A stretch of 64,000 bases of DNA from Tahibacter amnicola (lineage in GTDB: Bacteria; Pseudomonadota; Gammaproteobacteria; Xanthomonadales; Rhodanobacteraceae), in contig NZ_CP104694.1 of the NCBI RefSeq assembly GCF_025398735.1, forward strand, positions 6,394,663 through 6,458,662, in the 5' to 3' direction. The first letter of the stretch is position 1. Every line of letters starts with the position of its first letter. Made by a program: the position numbers and the translations under genes. Shown piece after piece: positions 9,063 to 18,595 of the stretch. A model generated the notes under the pieces. The model was not told where the DNA came from and made no database searches. It worked only from the letters and a program-made list of their open reading frames with translations.

Positions 9063-10367
9063 CTACAGACGCGCGGCGCGCTTGATCGCCAGGTAGTGTT
9101 CCACCAGGGTGCGTGGCAGTTCCCGGCAATTGACGTCGAGCACGTCGGCACCCTGCGCACGCAGGTTGCGGTGGGCCTGCGTGCGTTGCTCCGCGTAATG
9201 CGACATGGCGCCGATAGCGATGGCGTCTTCCAGGTCGTTGACGGGCTGGCTGCCGATCTCGTCCACGATGCCTTCGCGCAGGCTGGCCACGCAGACCAGG
9301 TGACGGCGCTGCAGCAGGCGGACAGCGGCGACCAGGTCATCCATGTCCTCGTCGCGCGCATTGGTGATCAGCAGGACCAGGCAACGCCGCGACTGGCGCG
9401 TGCCCAGCCGTGTGGCGGCTTCCAGGTAATCGGTGGCGACGGCTTCGGGCTGCAGGTCGAAAACGGTGTTGAGCATGGCGTCGATGGCACCCATGCCGCG
9501 GCGCGGTGCCATGAAGCGCGAAGGCCCGCCGGAAGCGAGCAGGCCGACGGCGTCGCCCTGGCGCAGCGCGATGTACGCCACCATCAGCGCCGCATTGAGC
9601 ACGTGGTCGAAATGCGCCAGGCCGTCGTCGCGTGAGAGCATCCGCCGGCCCGTATCCAGCAGCAGCATGACCTGCTGGTTCTTTTCTTCCTGGTAGTCGC
9701 GCGAGATCAGCTTGCGCGCGCGCTGGCTGGCCTTCCAGTCGATCTGGCGCATCGAGTCGCCGGTGCGGTATTCGCGCAGCTGCTGGAACTCCGTGCCTTC
9801 ACCACGCCGACGCTTCAGGTGCGCGCCGATCACGCGCGATGCCTGCTCGGCACCGACCAGCGCCAGCTTGGCCAACGGCGCGAAGTTGGGATAGACGCGC
9901 ACCGACTGGCGCAATGGCACCCGGCGCTGTTGCCACCACAGTCCCAGTGGCGAGCGCAGGCGTACGGCACAGCCCTCGAACGTGGCGATACCGCGCTCGT
10001 CGGGCGTCAGCCGGTAGGGCAGTTCCATCTCCCGCGCCGGCGGCAGGCCAACCCGCCGCGGCAAGCCGAACACGGCCCATTGCGAGGGATGCAGGTCGTG
10101 CACGTCCAGCTGCAACACCTGCCGTGCGGAATGGCGCAGGCGCAGTACGACGCGCCGCTCCACACCCACCGGAATGATCGGCGGAATGTCGCGCTCGACA
10201 CTCGGCGTGGGCAGTCCGCGCAGACGCAGCGCGTCCTGCACGGCCAGCAGCACCAGGACACCGGCGAGGATCAGCACGAACGTCCACGGCGCCCAGCCGG
10301 CCAGCGCCAACCCGCTGGCCAGCGCGCAGGCCACGAGGCCGCCGACAAGGCCGGCGCTCGGTCTCAT
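9063..10367 (-). CDS. DUF58 domain protein of a MoxR cluster
   Basis: A 434-residue protein with two N-terminal membrane helices (about 5-45) and then the DUF58 signature: REYRTGDSMRQIDWKASQR followed by a von Willebrand A-like segment beginning LLLDTGRRM. DUF58 proteins are encoded almost always beside MoxR AAA+ ATPases and are thought to act with them in maturation of envelope or metal-dependent complexes. This is the last gene of the operon; its ATG overlaps the MoxR stop by 4 nt (ATGA at 10364-10367), indicating translational coupling. Confidence 0.85.
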   Translation of the reverse strand: MRPSAGLVGGLVACALASGLALAGWAPWTFVLILAGVLVLLAVQDALRLRGLPTPSVERDIPPIIPVGVERRVVLRLRHSARQVLQLDVHDLHPSQWAVFGLPRRVGLPPAREMELPYRLTPDERGIATFEGCAVRLRSPLGLWWQQRRVPLRQSVRVYPNFAPLAKLALVGAEQASRVIGAHLKRRRGEGTEFQQLREYRTGDSMRQIDWKASQRARKLISRDYQEEKNQQVMLLLDTGRRMLSRDDGLAHFDHVLNAALMVAYIALRQGDAVGLLASGGPSRFMAPRRGMGAIDAMLNTVFDLQPEAVATDYLEAATRLGTRQSRRCLVLLITNARDEDMDDLVAAVRLLQRRHLVCVASLREGIVDEIGSQPVNDLEDAIAIGAMSHYAEQRTQAHRNLRAQGADVLDVNCRELPRTLVEHYLAIKRAARL

Positions 10368-11347
10368 CGGCGCGGTGCGTCCACTTTCATCAGCAGCGCA
10401 TCCAGCACCTCATCGACGCGGCGTCCTTCGATCTGCATCTCGGGCGCCAGGCTGACGCGGTGGCGCAAGGCCGGCCGGGCAATGGCGCGCACATCGTCGG
10501 GCGTGACGAAATCGCGGCCGTCGAGCACGGCCTGCGCGCGGGCGGCGCGGACCAGCGCAAGGCTGCCGCGCGGACCGGCGCCCATGTTGATGCCCGGCCA
10601 CTCGCGCGTGGCGCGGGCAATGCGCACCGCGTAGTCGAGGACGACCGGATCCACGCGCACCAGCGCCGTCCCGCGCTGCATCGCGACGACGTCGTCGGGA
10701 CGCACGACCGGACGCACGCGCGAGAGGTCGAAGTCGCCCGCGGTACGTCCATGGCTGACGGCGGCGACCATCTTCACTTCGTCTTCCAGCGCCGGGTAGT
10801 TCATCAGGATCTTGAGCAGGAAGCGGTCCAGCTGCGCTTCGGGCAGCGGATAGGTGCCTTCCTGTTCGATCGGGTTCTGCGTAGCCACCGTCAGGAACGG
10901 CGGCGACAGCGGAAAGCTGCGCGATTCGATCGTGACCTGCTGTTCCTGCATCACTTCCAGTAGCGCCGCCTGGGTCTTGGCCGGTGCGCGGTTGATTTCA
11001 TCGGCCAGCAGCAGGTTGGTGAACACCGGGCCGCGCCGAATCTTGAAACCTTCGGACTTCGGGTCGTAGAAGGCGTGGCCGCTCACGTCGCTGGGCATGA
11101 GGTCGGGGGTGAACTGCACACGGGCGAAGGTGCATTCCATCGCCGCGGACAGGGCGCGCACGAGGAGCGTCTTGCCCAGGCCAGGTACGCCTTCGAGCAA
11201 TACGTGGCCGCCGGCGAGCAGCGCGACCAGCAGTTGGTCCAGCACCTCGGTCTGGCCGACGAAGGCCTGGGCGATCTGCTTTCGGATGGCGTGGGTACGC
11301 TCGACAAGGGCGGCGCCGGTCAGGGGCGCGCTGGCATCGGGGCTCAT
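10364..11347 (-). CDS. MoxR-family AAA+ ATPase
   Basis: A 327-residue AAA+ ATPase. The Walker A motif GVPGLGKT lies near residue 50, followed by RVQFTPDLMPSDVSG, the Walker B segment LLADEINRAPAKTQAALLE, sensor 1 TQNPIEQEGTYPLPEAQLDRF and the lid domain. This matches MoxR proteins, chaperone-like ATPases that assemble or activate partner complexes together with DUF58/VWA proteins. The ATG at 11347 is chosen because it overlaps the upstream gene's stop by 4 nt and begins just ahead of conserved sequence; the longer frame to 11683 lies inside the neighbouring gene. Confidence 0.9.
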   Translation of the reverse strand: MSPDASAPLTGAALVERTHAIRKQIAQAFVGQTEVLDQLLVALLAGGHVLLEGVPGLGKTLLVRALSAAMECTFARVQFTPDLMPSDVSGHAFYDPKSEGFKIRRGPVFTNLLLADEINRAPAKTQAALLEVMQEQQVTIESRSFPLSPPFLTVATQNPIEQEGTYPLPEAQLDRFLLKILMNYPALEDEVKMVAAVSHGRTAGDFDLSRVRPVVRPDDVVAMQRGTALVRVDPVVLDYAVRIARATREWPGINMGAGPRGSLALVRAARAQAVLDGRDFVTPDDVRAIARPALRHRVSLAPEMQIEGRRVDEVLDALLMKVDAPRR

Positions 11348-12501
11348 GTCTGGTTTCTCAGTAGCGTCAAGGTTCGGATCGTCGCGAAAAACACTTCGGG
11401 CCGGGTCAGGTCCATCGGGCGCAGCGCCTGGCGGATGTCCGCCTGCGGCAGGCGATGGCGCTCGGCCAGCGCAACGATGAGGTTTTCCTCGTCCAGCGCG
11501 GCCAGGAGAGGCTCGCGCCGGCGCAGGCGTTCGAAGAAGCCGCGGCGCACCACGGCGTAAAGGGCACCGCCACGGCCACGCCGGAAGGCGAACTCGCCGG
11601 CCGCGCGCACGTGCATCAGCAGGGCGCGCTGGTGCGCCGCCGCCAGCGGCAGAACGGGGCCCAGGCGCTCGTTGCGCGCCCACAGCCAGGCCAGCAGCGC
11701 CAGCACCAGCGGCAACAACACCGGCCAGCCCTGGCGTACCAGGTACACGTACCAGGGCGGTACATCCGAGGCATAGATCAGGTGCACCTGCCCCTCACCC
11801 AGCAGCGGGCCGAGCACCTGCCAGGCGAATGCGGCATTGCCGCCCTCGTTGAGATGACGGTTGTGGAGAAAGGAAAGATTTGCCGCCACGAACAGGCGTC
11901 CGGCACCGAAGGACTGGCGCCCCATGAGGTAACCCTGCGTGTCGTTGCCCCACAGCCAGGCATAGTCGCCCCAGTATTCCGGATGGACCTGGAAGCGATG
12001 GCGCGTGCACCAGCGCCCCTTCTTGCCATCGGCTTTCTCATCATCGGTTTTCGGCTCGCCGGTCCCTGCACCGCTGCCGGCCGGCCATTCCAGGCAATCG
12101 CGGGATTCCCGCACGGTCAGGCCCAGGTCATCCATCAGGTCGCCGGGACGTCCTTCCGCGCTCGCGGGAATCGCAAAGGCCAGGCGTCCACCCGAATCGA
12201 CCCACGTGAGCAGCGCATCGACCTGCTGCCGGGTCATCGCGCGCGGATCGGCGCTGTAGATAACGGTGTCGCCGGGTTTGAGATCCAGCGCGGTCAATGC
12301 CAACGTCGCGTGCGATTCAGCGCGCAGGCCGCGCGCCTCCAGCGTCTTCTGCAGGGCGAACAGCGGGTTGTAGCTGGCCTCGCCGCGCGGCGGCACCGAC
12401 ACTTCTTTCTCGACCCGCTCGAAGGTGTACAGCCACCAGGCCACGAGGAGCCCGACGAGGACAGCCCCTACGCCGCCGATGATCCAGGCCTTGTATTTCA
12501 T
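11344..12501 (-). CDS. DUF4350-domain membrane protein of the MoxR cluster
   Basis: A 385-residue protein with an N-terminal membrane helix (about 5-25), a periplasmic part that includes VPPRGEASYNPLFALQKTLE, TVIYSADPRAM and LLTWVDSGGRLAF (the DUF4350 pattern), and a second membrane helix near residue 265 (WPVLLPLVLALLAWLWA) followed by a cytoplasmic tail. The family is found in MoxR/DUF58/DUF4129 clusters; its biochemical role is not known. Both ends overlap neighbours by 4 nt (ATGA at 12498-12501 and 11344-11347). Confidence 0.75.
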   Translation of the reverse strand: MKYKAWIIGGVGAVLVGLLVAWWLYTFERVEKEVSVPPRGEASYNPLFALQKTLEARGLRAESHATLALTALDLKPGDTVIYSADPRAMTRQQVDALLTWVDSGGRLAFAIPASAEGRPGDLMDDLGLTVRESRDCLEWPAGSGAGTGEPKTDDEKADGKKGRWCTRHRFQVHPEYWGDYAWLWGNDTQGYLMGRQSFGAGRLFVAANLSFLHNRHLNEGGNAAFAWQVLGPLLGEGQVHLIYASDVPPWYVYLVRQGWPVLLPLVLALLAWLWARNERLGPVLPLAAAHQRALLMHVRAAGEFAFRRGRGGALYAVVRRGFFERLRRREPLLAALDEENLIVALAERHRLPQADIRQALRPMDLTRPEVFFATIRTLTLLRNQT

Positions 12502-14159
12502 GGCGCCGCACTCCGCGGCGGCGCCGACCACTCGCGCAGCAGGGCTTCCAGCTCGGCGCTGGTCGGCAACCGGCTGGCATAGGCGGCTGCCTGCCACAGG
12601 CGGACGATGCGGATAAACAGCGCGGCGTACGGGTCCTCGCCCAGGTTTCGGGCACGCCGCACGCACTCGGACTCGGTCGCTCCCGGCGGAAGCGGCGCAC
12701 CCAGCGCCACCGCCAGGCGTTCAACGGACGCCCGATAGAGCAGCGCCAGCGCCGCCCGGTGCTGCCCCGCGGCGATCAGGGCGCGTATCGCAGCTGGAAT
12801 ATCGTCCGGCAGGCGTTCCGGCACCGTCAGTTCGTGCACATCGACGGTATCGGGCGCACGGCGCACCGGGCCGCCAGGCAACCAGGACAGCCACACGTCG
12901 CGGTAGCGCACCAGCAGGTACACACCGAAGGCCACCAGCGCCCACAGGGCCGCTTCGGCCAGGACCCCGAAGAACTGGCCAAGATGGCGTGCCCATCCCA
13001 TATTCGTCCGGCTCGACGACGAGGACGACTCCAGCGGATTGCGCCGCTGCCAGGTGGTGATCGTGGCCTTGGGGTTGAGGTCCGGATCGGTATAGGCCTT
13101 CGCGACGTTGTCCTGGAACGAGGTGCTGTCTGCCTGATAACCCGAGCCAAAGACCGTTTCCAGCGGCGCAGTGTTCGTCTTCGCGTGCAGGTCGTCCAGG
13201 CCCAGCATCTCTTCCAGGCGGCCGGAGCGTTCGCGGTCCCCGTCCTGGTCCGGTGCGGCGTCGGCGGCGTCGGTCTCGTCCGGTTCGGTGTGCTCGCACT
13301 GCTCGCAGGCGCTGTCCACCGGCGCGGTGGCCACCGCTTCCGCCCGCACCGTGGGCGCGACGAACAGCACCGTCGCCAGCGCCAGGACCACGGCGGCGGC
13401 CGGCTGCAGCCGCGCGGCAAGCCGGCGGAACACCAGTTCGACGTCCCAGGCTTCCAGTTCGGTGCGGCGATTGAGGTACAGCCCGAACCCGGCGCCGACA
13501 TAGAAGGGCTCGACGATGCTCATGCCGATCCAGCCGGCCAGGTACAGCAGCATCTGCGCCCACAGCGGCGGCTCTTCGGTGAGCGTGCGCCACATCGCCT
13601 GGGCCGAGTCGGACAGGAATTCGGTCGGCACGAAGATCAGTACCGAGACGATGATGGAAAACGACAGCATGGTGTCCAGGTGAATGCCGACGATGGTCAG
13701 CATGGACGCCGGTGTGCCGCTGCCCTTGGCCAGCAGGCGCACGCGCTGGGATCGCCGCGCGCCGGTGAGTCCTTCGAGCAGGTCCACGCCCAGCAGCAGC
13801 GCCCGCGCCGGGTTGAGACGGCGCCACAGCAGCCAGGGCCAGATACCGCTCCAGCCCCAGCGGCGTGCACTCTCGAGCGTCTGGCGCAGGCTCGGCGTCT
13901 CGCCGAAGACAGCCCGCGAGAGCACGAACAGCGGCACGCGGTCGAACGCGGGCTTGAACCACCACAGCAGCACCGACGCAATCCACATCTGGTCCAGCAG
14001 GGCACCGACCGCCATGAAGGCCAGTGCGACAGGCAGCGTGGCGATGATCCACGACACCCAGATGGCACGCGCATGGTGCCGCACCAGGGCAATCCCCAGG
14101 TCCGCCGCTTCCCACGGCGCGCGGCGGCGGACCGCGATGGTCAGCTCTTCAAGCTGCAT
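12498..14159 (-). CDS. DUF4129-domain polytopic membrane protein of the MoxR cluster
   Basis: A 553-residue protein. The N-terminal 290 residues hold several membrane helices; a polar, Asp-rich loop (about 295-395) follows; after another helix near 405-425 comes a cytoplasmic domain of about 120 residues whose end (ALLYRASVERLAVALGAPL, then a TESECVRRAR segment) fits DUF4129. DUF4129 proteins occur with MoxR/DUF58 genes and often end in such a helical cytoplasmic domain. The stop overlaps the DUF4350 start by 4 nt, while 32 nt separate its ATG from the SpoIIM-like stop, the only non-overlapping junction in the operon. Confidence 0.75.
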   Translation of the reverse strand: MQLEELTIAVRRRAPWEAADLGIALVRHHARAIWVSWIIATLPVALAFMAVGALLDQMWIASVLLWWFKPAFDRVPLFVLSRAVFGETPSLRQTLESARRWGWSGIWPWLLWRRLNPARALLLGVDLLEGLTGARRSQRVRLLAKGSGTPASMLTIVGIHLDTMLSFSIIVSVLIFVPTEFLSDSAQAMWRTLTEEPPLWAQMLLYLAGWIGMSIVEPFYVGAGFGLYLNRRTELEAWDVELVFRRLAARLQPAAAVVLALATVLFVAPTVRAEAVATAPVDSACEQCEHTEPDETDAADAAPDQDGDRERSGRLEEMLGLDDLHAKTNTAPLETVFGSGYQADSTSFQDNVAKAYTDPDLNPKATITTWQRRNPLESSSSSSRTNMGWARHLGQFFGVLAEAALWALVAFGVYLLVRYRDVWLSWLPGGPVRRAPDTVDVHELTVPERLPDDIPAAIRALIAAGQHRAALALLYRASVERLAVALGAPLPPGATESECVRRARNLGEDPYAALFIRIVRLWQAAAYASRLPTSAELEALLREWSAPPRSAAP

Positions 14160-14191
14160 GGTTCACCCGGCCCGATGGCGCCATTCCGGCC

Positions 14192-15190
14192 TCAGCCCCC
14201 ATGCGCATGTTCCCTTCCGCCCCGCACCAGCCACAGCAGGATGAACAGCCACAGCAAGCCGCCGACACTGAATTTCACCGGGTCGGGCATCCATTCGATC
14301 GACGACCAGAACGCCTCGACAAACGCCGCGAACACCAGCATCGCGAAAACGCCCAGTGCCAGGCGTGCGCCGATCACGCCGGCCTCCACGAGCGCGCGGC
14401 CGCGCGTGCGACGGCCTGGCGCGAGGATGGCCATGCCCAGCTGCAGGCCGGCGCCGCCGGCAATGACGATGGCCAGGAGCTCGGGCGCGGAATGCCCGAC
14501 GACGAAGCGCCAGAAAGGCCCGCCGTAACCAATGGCCGTCAGGTGCCCGGCCACCCCGCCCATGATGATCCCGTTGCTTACCAGCACCAACACGCTGCCG
14601 ACGCCGGCGACCAGGCCGCTGGCAAAGGTGCGGAAGCCGATACTGACATTGTTCATGATGTAATAACCGAACATTTTTACATCCGTGCCTTCCGTGCGGC
14701 CCAGCCGCCTGCCGGAGTTGGCCGGGTCGTACATGTTCTCGAACTGGGCCAGCTGGGCGGGTTCGAACAGCGACTGGGCCAGGTCCGGCCGCCACTGGAT
14801 CAGGCCAATGGTGAGAAGGAACGGCACGAACAGCAGCGCCGCAGACACCGCCATCACGCGCCACTGGCTGCGCACCAGGCGCGGGAATTCCGCGCCGAGG
14901 AACAGGGCAATGCGATGCCAGCGCGGCGCCGAGGGCCGATACAGCACCTGGTGGCCACGCTGGATCAGTTCGCGCAGGTAGTCGATCAGCAGGGTGCTGT
15001 AGCCGCGGCGCTCCGCCAGGGCGAGGTGATGGCAGACCCGCCGGTAGGCCGCGGGAAAATCCACGTCCGACAACAGGCCTTCGGCGTCGAAGGAACGGTC
15101 CTTGGCCTTGGGCTGGGACCGGGCGATCAGCCAGGCGTCCAGCGCGCTCCAATCAGACTGGTGGGCGGCGACGAAAGCGTCCTGCTTCAT
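14192..15190 (-). CDS. Stage II sporulation protein M-like (SpoIIM/DUF95) membrane protein
   Basis: A 332-residue protein. A soluble N-terminal part (1-95) is followed by about six membrane helices, with polar residues inside them as in LFVPFLLTIGLIQWRPDLA and in ASGLVAGVGSVLVLVSNGII. This is the SpoIIM/DUF95 pattern. In spore formers SpoIIM takes part in engulfment; in Gram-negatives members sit in MoxR clusters and their role is unknown. The ATG at 15190 overlaps the RDD-gene stop by 4 nt. Confidence 0.8.
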   Translation of the reverse strand: MKQDAFVAAHQSDWSALDAWLIARSQPKAKDRSFDAEGLLSDVDFPAAYRRVCHHLALAERRGYSTLLIDYLRELIQRGHQVLYRPSAPRWHRIALFLGAEFPRLVRSQWRVMAVSAALLFVPFLLTIGLIQWRPDLAQSLFEPAQLAQFENMYDPANSGRRLGRTEGTDVKMFGYYIMNNVSIGFRTFASGLVAGVGSVLVLVSNGIIMGGVAGHLTAIGYGGPFWRFVVGHSAPELLAIVIAGGAGLQLGMAILAPGRRTRGRALVEAGVIGARLALGVFAMLVFAAFVEAFWSSIEWMPDPVKFSVGGLLWLFILLWLVRGGREHAHGG

Positions 15191-15873
15191 GCGGGTTTGC
15201 GCCCGAGGATGGCGTTGGCCATGCCGAGCAGGCGCTCGACCGCCTTGGGCCCGCGCGTCTGCGTGAGCATCGGCAGCAGGCTGGCCAGTTCCAGCTGGCG
15301 CTCGCCGGTCAGCTGGCGCGAACGTTCGGCGAAGGCGAGGATCGCCGCCTTCTCCGCCTGGGTCAGCACGATCGGCACGTCAACGGGCGCGACGTGCGGC
15401 GCAGCGGTCGGACGCTTGGGTTTGTCCACGTGCACCACCAGCGTTCCGGCCACGATGTCGCCCAGGCGCCGGCTGCTGTGATCCACCAGGCTGGAAACGG
15501 CGCCGACACCGTAGAGAAACGGCAGCAGGTCGACGGTACGCATCAGATTGCGCACGAACGAGGCCGTCCAGCTCACCGGCGTGCCGTTGGCGTGCACCAC
15601 GCGCAGGCCCATGGCGCGCTTGCCGAGGGTCTGGCCATTGTTGAGAACTTCGAAAATCACCGGGTACCACCACATGATCAGGAAGATCACGATCAGGTAG
15701 ATGCCCTGCCCGCTCTCGCCGAAGAAACCCAGCGGCATCGCCAGCACCCACAGCGCGGCAACGCGGATGCCCAGGTCCACCGCCCAGGCGACGGACCGCG
15801 GCATCAGGCCGGCCGATCGCAGCCGCAGGTTGATGCCTTCGGGGGTTTCCACCAGGGTGAGGGTATCGATCAT
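15187..15873 (-). CDS. RDD-family membrane protein, first gene of the MoxR operon
   Basis: A 228-residue protein with two hydrophobic stretches in the first 95 residues and the RDD family pattern: R-S-V-A-W-A-V-D-L early on, then NNGQTLGKRAMGLRVVHANG, and a later RRLGDIVAGTLVV segment. RDD proteins are small membrane proteins, some proposed as ion transporters, and often head MoxR clusters. I chose the ATG at 15873 (MIDTLTLVETPEGI) over the in-frame start at 15906, because conserved sequence begins there. The operon promoter should lie in 15874-16006. Confidence 0.8.
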   Translation of the reverse strand: MIDTLTLVETPEGINLRLRSAGLMPRSVAWAVDLGIRVAALWVLAMPLGFFGESGQGIYLIVIFLIMWWYPVIFEVLNNGQTLGKRAMGLRVVHANGTPVSWTASFVRNLMRTVDLLPFLYGVGAVSSLVDHSSRRLGDIVAGTLVVHVDKPKRPTAAPHVAPVDVPIVLTQAEKAAILAFAERSRQLTGERQLELASLLPMLTQTRGPKAVERLLGMANAILGRKPA

Positions 15874-16006
15874 TGCGCCAGGGATGCCTTCGTCACGCAC
15901 GGCCACCGGGATGGACGGCCTGTCTCGCGGCCGCCGGCAACGCCCGGGCGTGGCACTTTAGCCGGCAAGCCGCCCGCTTCACAACGGATTACGGCGCCCG
16001 GGAGGA

Positions 16007-16708
16007 TCACCGTAACAACGCCAGGCGGCGTTCGAAGGTGATCCCCTCCCGCTTGACGTGCATGCCCAGCACCAGGGTTTCCACCCCGGCGGACGTCGCC
16101 GTCCGGAAGGCCGCGGCATACGCCGGATCGATCTCGCTGGCGGTGCGCAGGGCCAGGGCATCACTGCGCTGGACCACAAAAACCACGACCGACCGCGCCC
16201 CTTCGGCGCGCATGGCAGCCAGTTCCCGCATATGCCTGGCCGCACGCGTGCTCACCGCGTCGGGGAACAGCGCCAGGCCGAATTCATCGGCCGCTGTCAC
16301 GGCCTTGACCTCGACGAAGCACGGCGGACGCCCGGGTGATTCAAGCAGCAGGTCGACGCGACTGCCCTCGCGGCCGTAACGCACTTCCCGGCGCACGCCG
16401 GCATAGCCCTCCAGCTCGGCGAGCCGGCCCTCGCCCACGGCCTCGAGCACCAGATTCACCGCATGGTGCGGATGCGCGCAGACCAGCGCTCCCGCCACCT
16501 CCGACAGCTCCCAGCGCCATGCATGGCGCGAGCCGGGCGGCCGCGGCGAAAGCCAGATCCGCATTCCCGGTTGCGAATAGCCCAGCATGCGGCCGGTATT
16601 CGCACACAGCACGGTCAGCTCCTGGCCGGCGGCATCGCGCACGTCGGCGAAGAAACGCTGGCGCCGGCGCAGCAGCGTCGCCGGTTGCAGCGGCTCAGCA
16701 AATCGCAC
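16007..16708 (-). CDS. sfsA: SfsA-family protein (sugar fermentation stimulation protein)
   Basis: A 233-residue protein with the SfsA hallmarks: VLCANTGRMLGYSQPG in the N-terminal OB-like part, VDLLLE and FVEVKAVTA in the nuclease-like core (Asp and Glu-x-Lys residues), and the FPDAVSTRAARHMREL segment. In E. coli SfsA was linked to maltose metabolism and DNA binding; the fold resembles a nuclease, but its true activity is uncertain. Translation appears to start at the GTG at 16708. It follows the purine permease gene by 18 bp on the same strand, so the two are probably co-transcribed. Confidence 0.9.
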   Translation of the reverse strand: MRFAEPLQPATLLRRRQRFFADVRDAAGQELTVLCANTGRMLGYSQPGMRIWLSPRPPGSRHAWRWELSEVAGALVCAHPHHAVNLVLEAVGEGRLAELEGYAGVRREVRYGREGSRVDLLLESPGRPPCFVEVKAVTAADEFGLALFPDAVSTRAARHMRELAAMRAEGARSVVVFVVQRSDALALRTASEIDPAYAAAFRTATSAGVETLVLGMHVKREGITFERRLALLR

Positions 16709-16726
16709 GACGAGTGGCCGCCGTGT

Positions 16727-18016
16727 TCACAGCCAGCCGAACTTGGCGACGAACACCGCGGCGATCACCCATACGGCCGGCGACACTTCGCGATAGCGGC
16801 CGGAAAGCCCCTTGATCACGGCGTAGCTGATGAACCCGAAGCCGATGCCGTGGGCGATGGAAAAGGTGAACGGCATGGCCACGGCGCAGATGACGGCGGG
16901 AGCTGCTTCGGTCAGGTCGTCCCAGTCGATTTCCGCCAGGCCGCGCGTCATCAGGATCGCCACGTAGATCAGCGCCGGCGCCGTCGCGTAGGGCGGTACG
17001 CTCGCCGCGAGCGGCGAGAACAGCAGCGCCGCCAGGAACAGCAGCGCGACCACGACGGCGGTCAGTCCCGTGCGCCCGCCGGCGGCGGTGCCGGCGGCGC
17101 TTTCGATATAGGCGGTGGTTGACGAGGTGCCCATCGCCGCACCGGCGACGATCGCAGTCGAATCGGCCAGCAGAGCCCGGCGCAAGCGCGGCAGCTTGCC
17201 GTCCTTGTCGAGCAGGCCGGCGCGGTGACTCACGCCGATCAGCGTTCCCGTCGCGTCGAACAGCTCCACCAGGAAGAAGGTGAGCACGACGGCAATCAGC
17301 CCGGCATCCAGCGCTGCACGCAAGTCCAGCTGCAGCAAGGTCGGCATCAGCGACGGCGGCAGCGACGCGACACCGGCCAGCGGGCTCAGGCCCAGCACGA
17401 TCGACACGAGGGTGACCAAGAGAATACCGATGATGATGCCACCGGTGACGCGACGCGCTTCCAGCGCCACGATCAGCAGCAGGCCGGCGGCAGCCAGGAG
17501 CACGCCCGGTGAAGTCAGCGTGCCGACAGTCACGAACGTCGCCGGGCTGGCGGCAATCAGTCCGGCATTCTTCATGCCGATGATGGCCAGGAACAGTCCG
17601 ATGCCGGCAGAGATGGATAGCTTTAGCGAACGCGGGATCGCATCGACGATCCACTCGCGGATGCGCACCAGGCTGACCAGGATGAACAGGCAGCCGGAGA
17701 TGAATACGGCGCCCAGTGCCGCCTGCCAGGTGTAACCCAGCCCCTGCACGACAGTGAACGCGAAGTAGGCGTTGAGCCCCATGCCCGGCGCCATGGCGAT
17801 GGGATAGTTCGCATACAGGCCCATGACCGCCGATCCCAGCGCGGCCGCCAGGCAGGTAGCGACGAAGACCGCATCGCGCGGCATGCCCGCCGCGGAAAGG
17901 ATCTCCGGGTTGACGAACATGATGTAGGCCATCGCCAGGAAGGTGGACAGGCCTGCCAGGCATTCGGTGCGCACGGTGGTGCCGTGCTCGCGCAACTGGA
18001 ACAGCGATTCGATCAT
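16727..18016 (-). CDS. NCS2/AzgA-type purine (hypoxanthine/guanine/adenine) permease
   Basis: A 429-residue protein with about 12-14 membrane helices. The N-terminus matches the AzgA branch of the NCS2 family: TECLAGLSTFLAMAYIMFVN, then APGMGLNAYFAFTVV, LKLSISAGIGLFLAIIGMKN and ATGTLIGVSHRAGLLD. AzgA-like members import adenine, guanine and hypoxanthine with protons. The ATG at 18016 is chosen because it begins the conserved MIESLFQLREHGTTVRTE; an in-frame start at 18049 would add 11 residues. No purine riboswitch is visible upstream. Confidence 0.88.
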   Translation of the reverse strand: MIESLFQLREHGTTVRTECLAGLSTFLAMAYIMFVNPEILSAAGMPRDAVFVATCLAAALGSAVMGLYANYPIAMAPGMGLNAYFAFTVVQGLGYTWQAALGAVFISGCLFILVSLVRIREWIVDAIPRSLKLSISAGIGLFLAIIGMKNAGLIAASPATFVTVGTLTSPGVLLAAAGLLLIVALEARRVTGGIIIGILLVTLVSIVLGLSPLAGVASLPPSLMPTLLQLDLRAALDAGLIAVVLTFFLVELFDATGTLIGVSHRAGLLDKDGKLPRLRRALLADSTAIVAGAAMGTSSTTAYIESAAGTAAGGRTGLTAVVVALLFLAALLFSPLAASVPPYATAPALIYVAILMTRGLAEIDWDDLTEAAPAVICAVAMPFTFSIAHGIGFGFISYAVIKGLSGRYREVSPAVWVIAAVFVAKFGWL

Positions 18017-18067
18017 GGTCGCTCCGTCAAGGTGGCGCAGGCACGGCACGCACGCGATGCGCGGCGA

Positions 18068-18595
18068 TCAGTTCTCCGGTTTCACCTGGGCCGTCGTGTT
18101 GTACCCCTTGACCTTGATGAACCAGATGCCCATGAAGCCGCGCTTTACGGTCACTTCCGGCGCGTCCAGACCGCGCGAAACCACCAGCGAACTGGCGTCG
18201 CTCACACGCCATTTCTGGCCGTTCTGCAGAACCAGTACCTTGCCCTGGGACCAGCCGTTGAATGCACCGGCGATGCGGCTGTGCACCTCGTCGGCACTCA
18301 CCTTCGGCTCGCCGGCCGGCTTCGCCTCATCGGGCGCCGCCTTGCGCTCGGCGACCGCCGTGGCCGACGACGCTTCGGAGGCCGGCTTCAGGGAACGCAG
18401 TTCGCCGGCATGGTTGTAGAGCCAGTCTTCCAGCCGGCGCAGCTGCTCGGGCGATTGCTGGTCAAGGCCACTGGCGCGGAACGCCTCGCTGCCCATCAGC
18501 GTCTCCAGCCGCGACGCCTCTTCGGCGACCGCCGTCGACAGCGCGCCTGCCACTGCCAGTGCCAACACCAGACCCCGCCTGATTGAAACCGACAT
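18068..18595 (-). CDS. Exported protein of unknown function
   Basis: A 175-residue protein with a signal peptide (1-24, ending STAVA), an Ala/Glu-rich low-complexity stretch (about 75-105), and a compact C-terminal domain with FNGWSQGKVLVLQNGQKWRV and a PEVTVKRGF...VKGYNTTAQVK ending. I recall similar hypothetical proteins in xanthomonads, but no function. The conserved Trp/Gly pattern of the C-terminal domain suggests a small beta barrel. It lies 51 bp upstream of the permease on the same strand. Confidence 0.7.
   Translation of the reverse strand: MSVSIRRGLVLALAVAGALSTAVAEEASRLETLMGSEAFRASGLDQQSPEQLRRLEDWLYNHAGELRSLKPASEASSATAVAERKAAPDEAKPAGEPKVSADEVHSRIAGAFNGWSQGKVLVLQNGQKWRVSDASSLVVSRGLDAPEVTVKRGFMGIWFIKVKGYNTTAQVKPEN

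Noticed and set aside
12759..14528. 589-codon plus-strand frame opposite the DUF4129 gene
   Set aside because: His/Gln/Arg-rich antisense shadow of a well-supported membrane protein gene.
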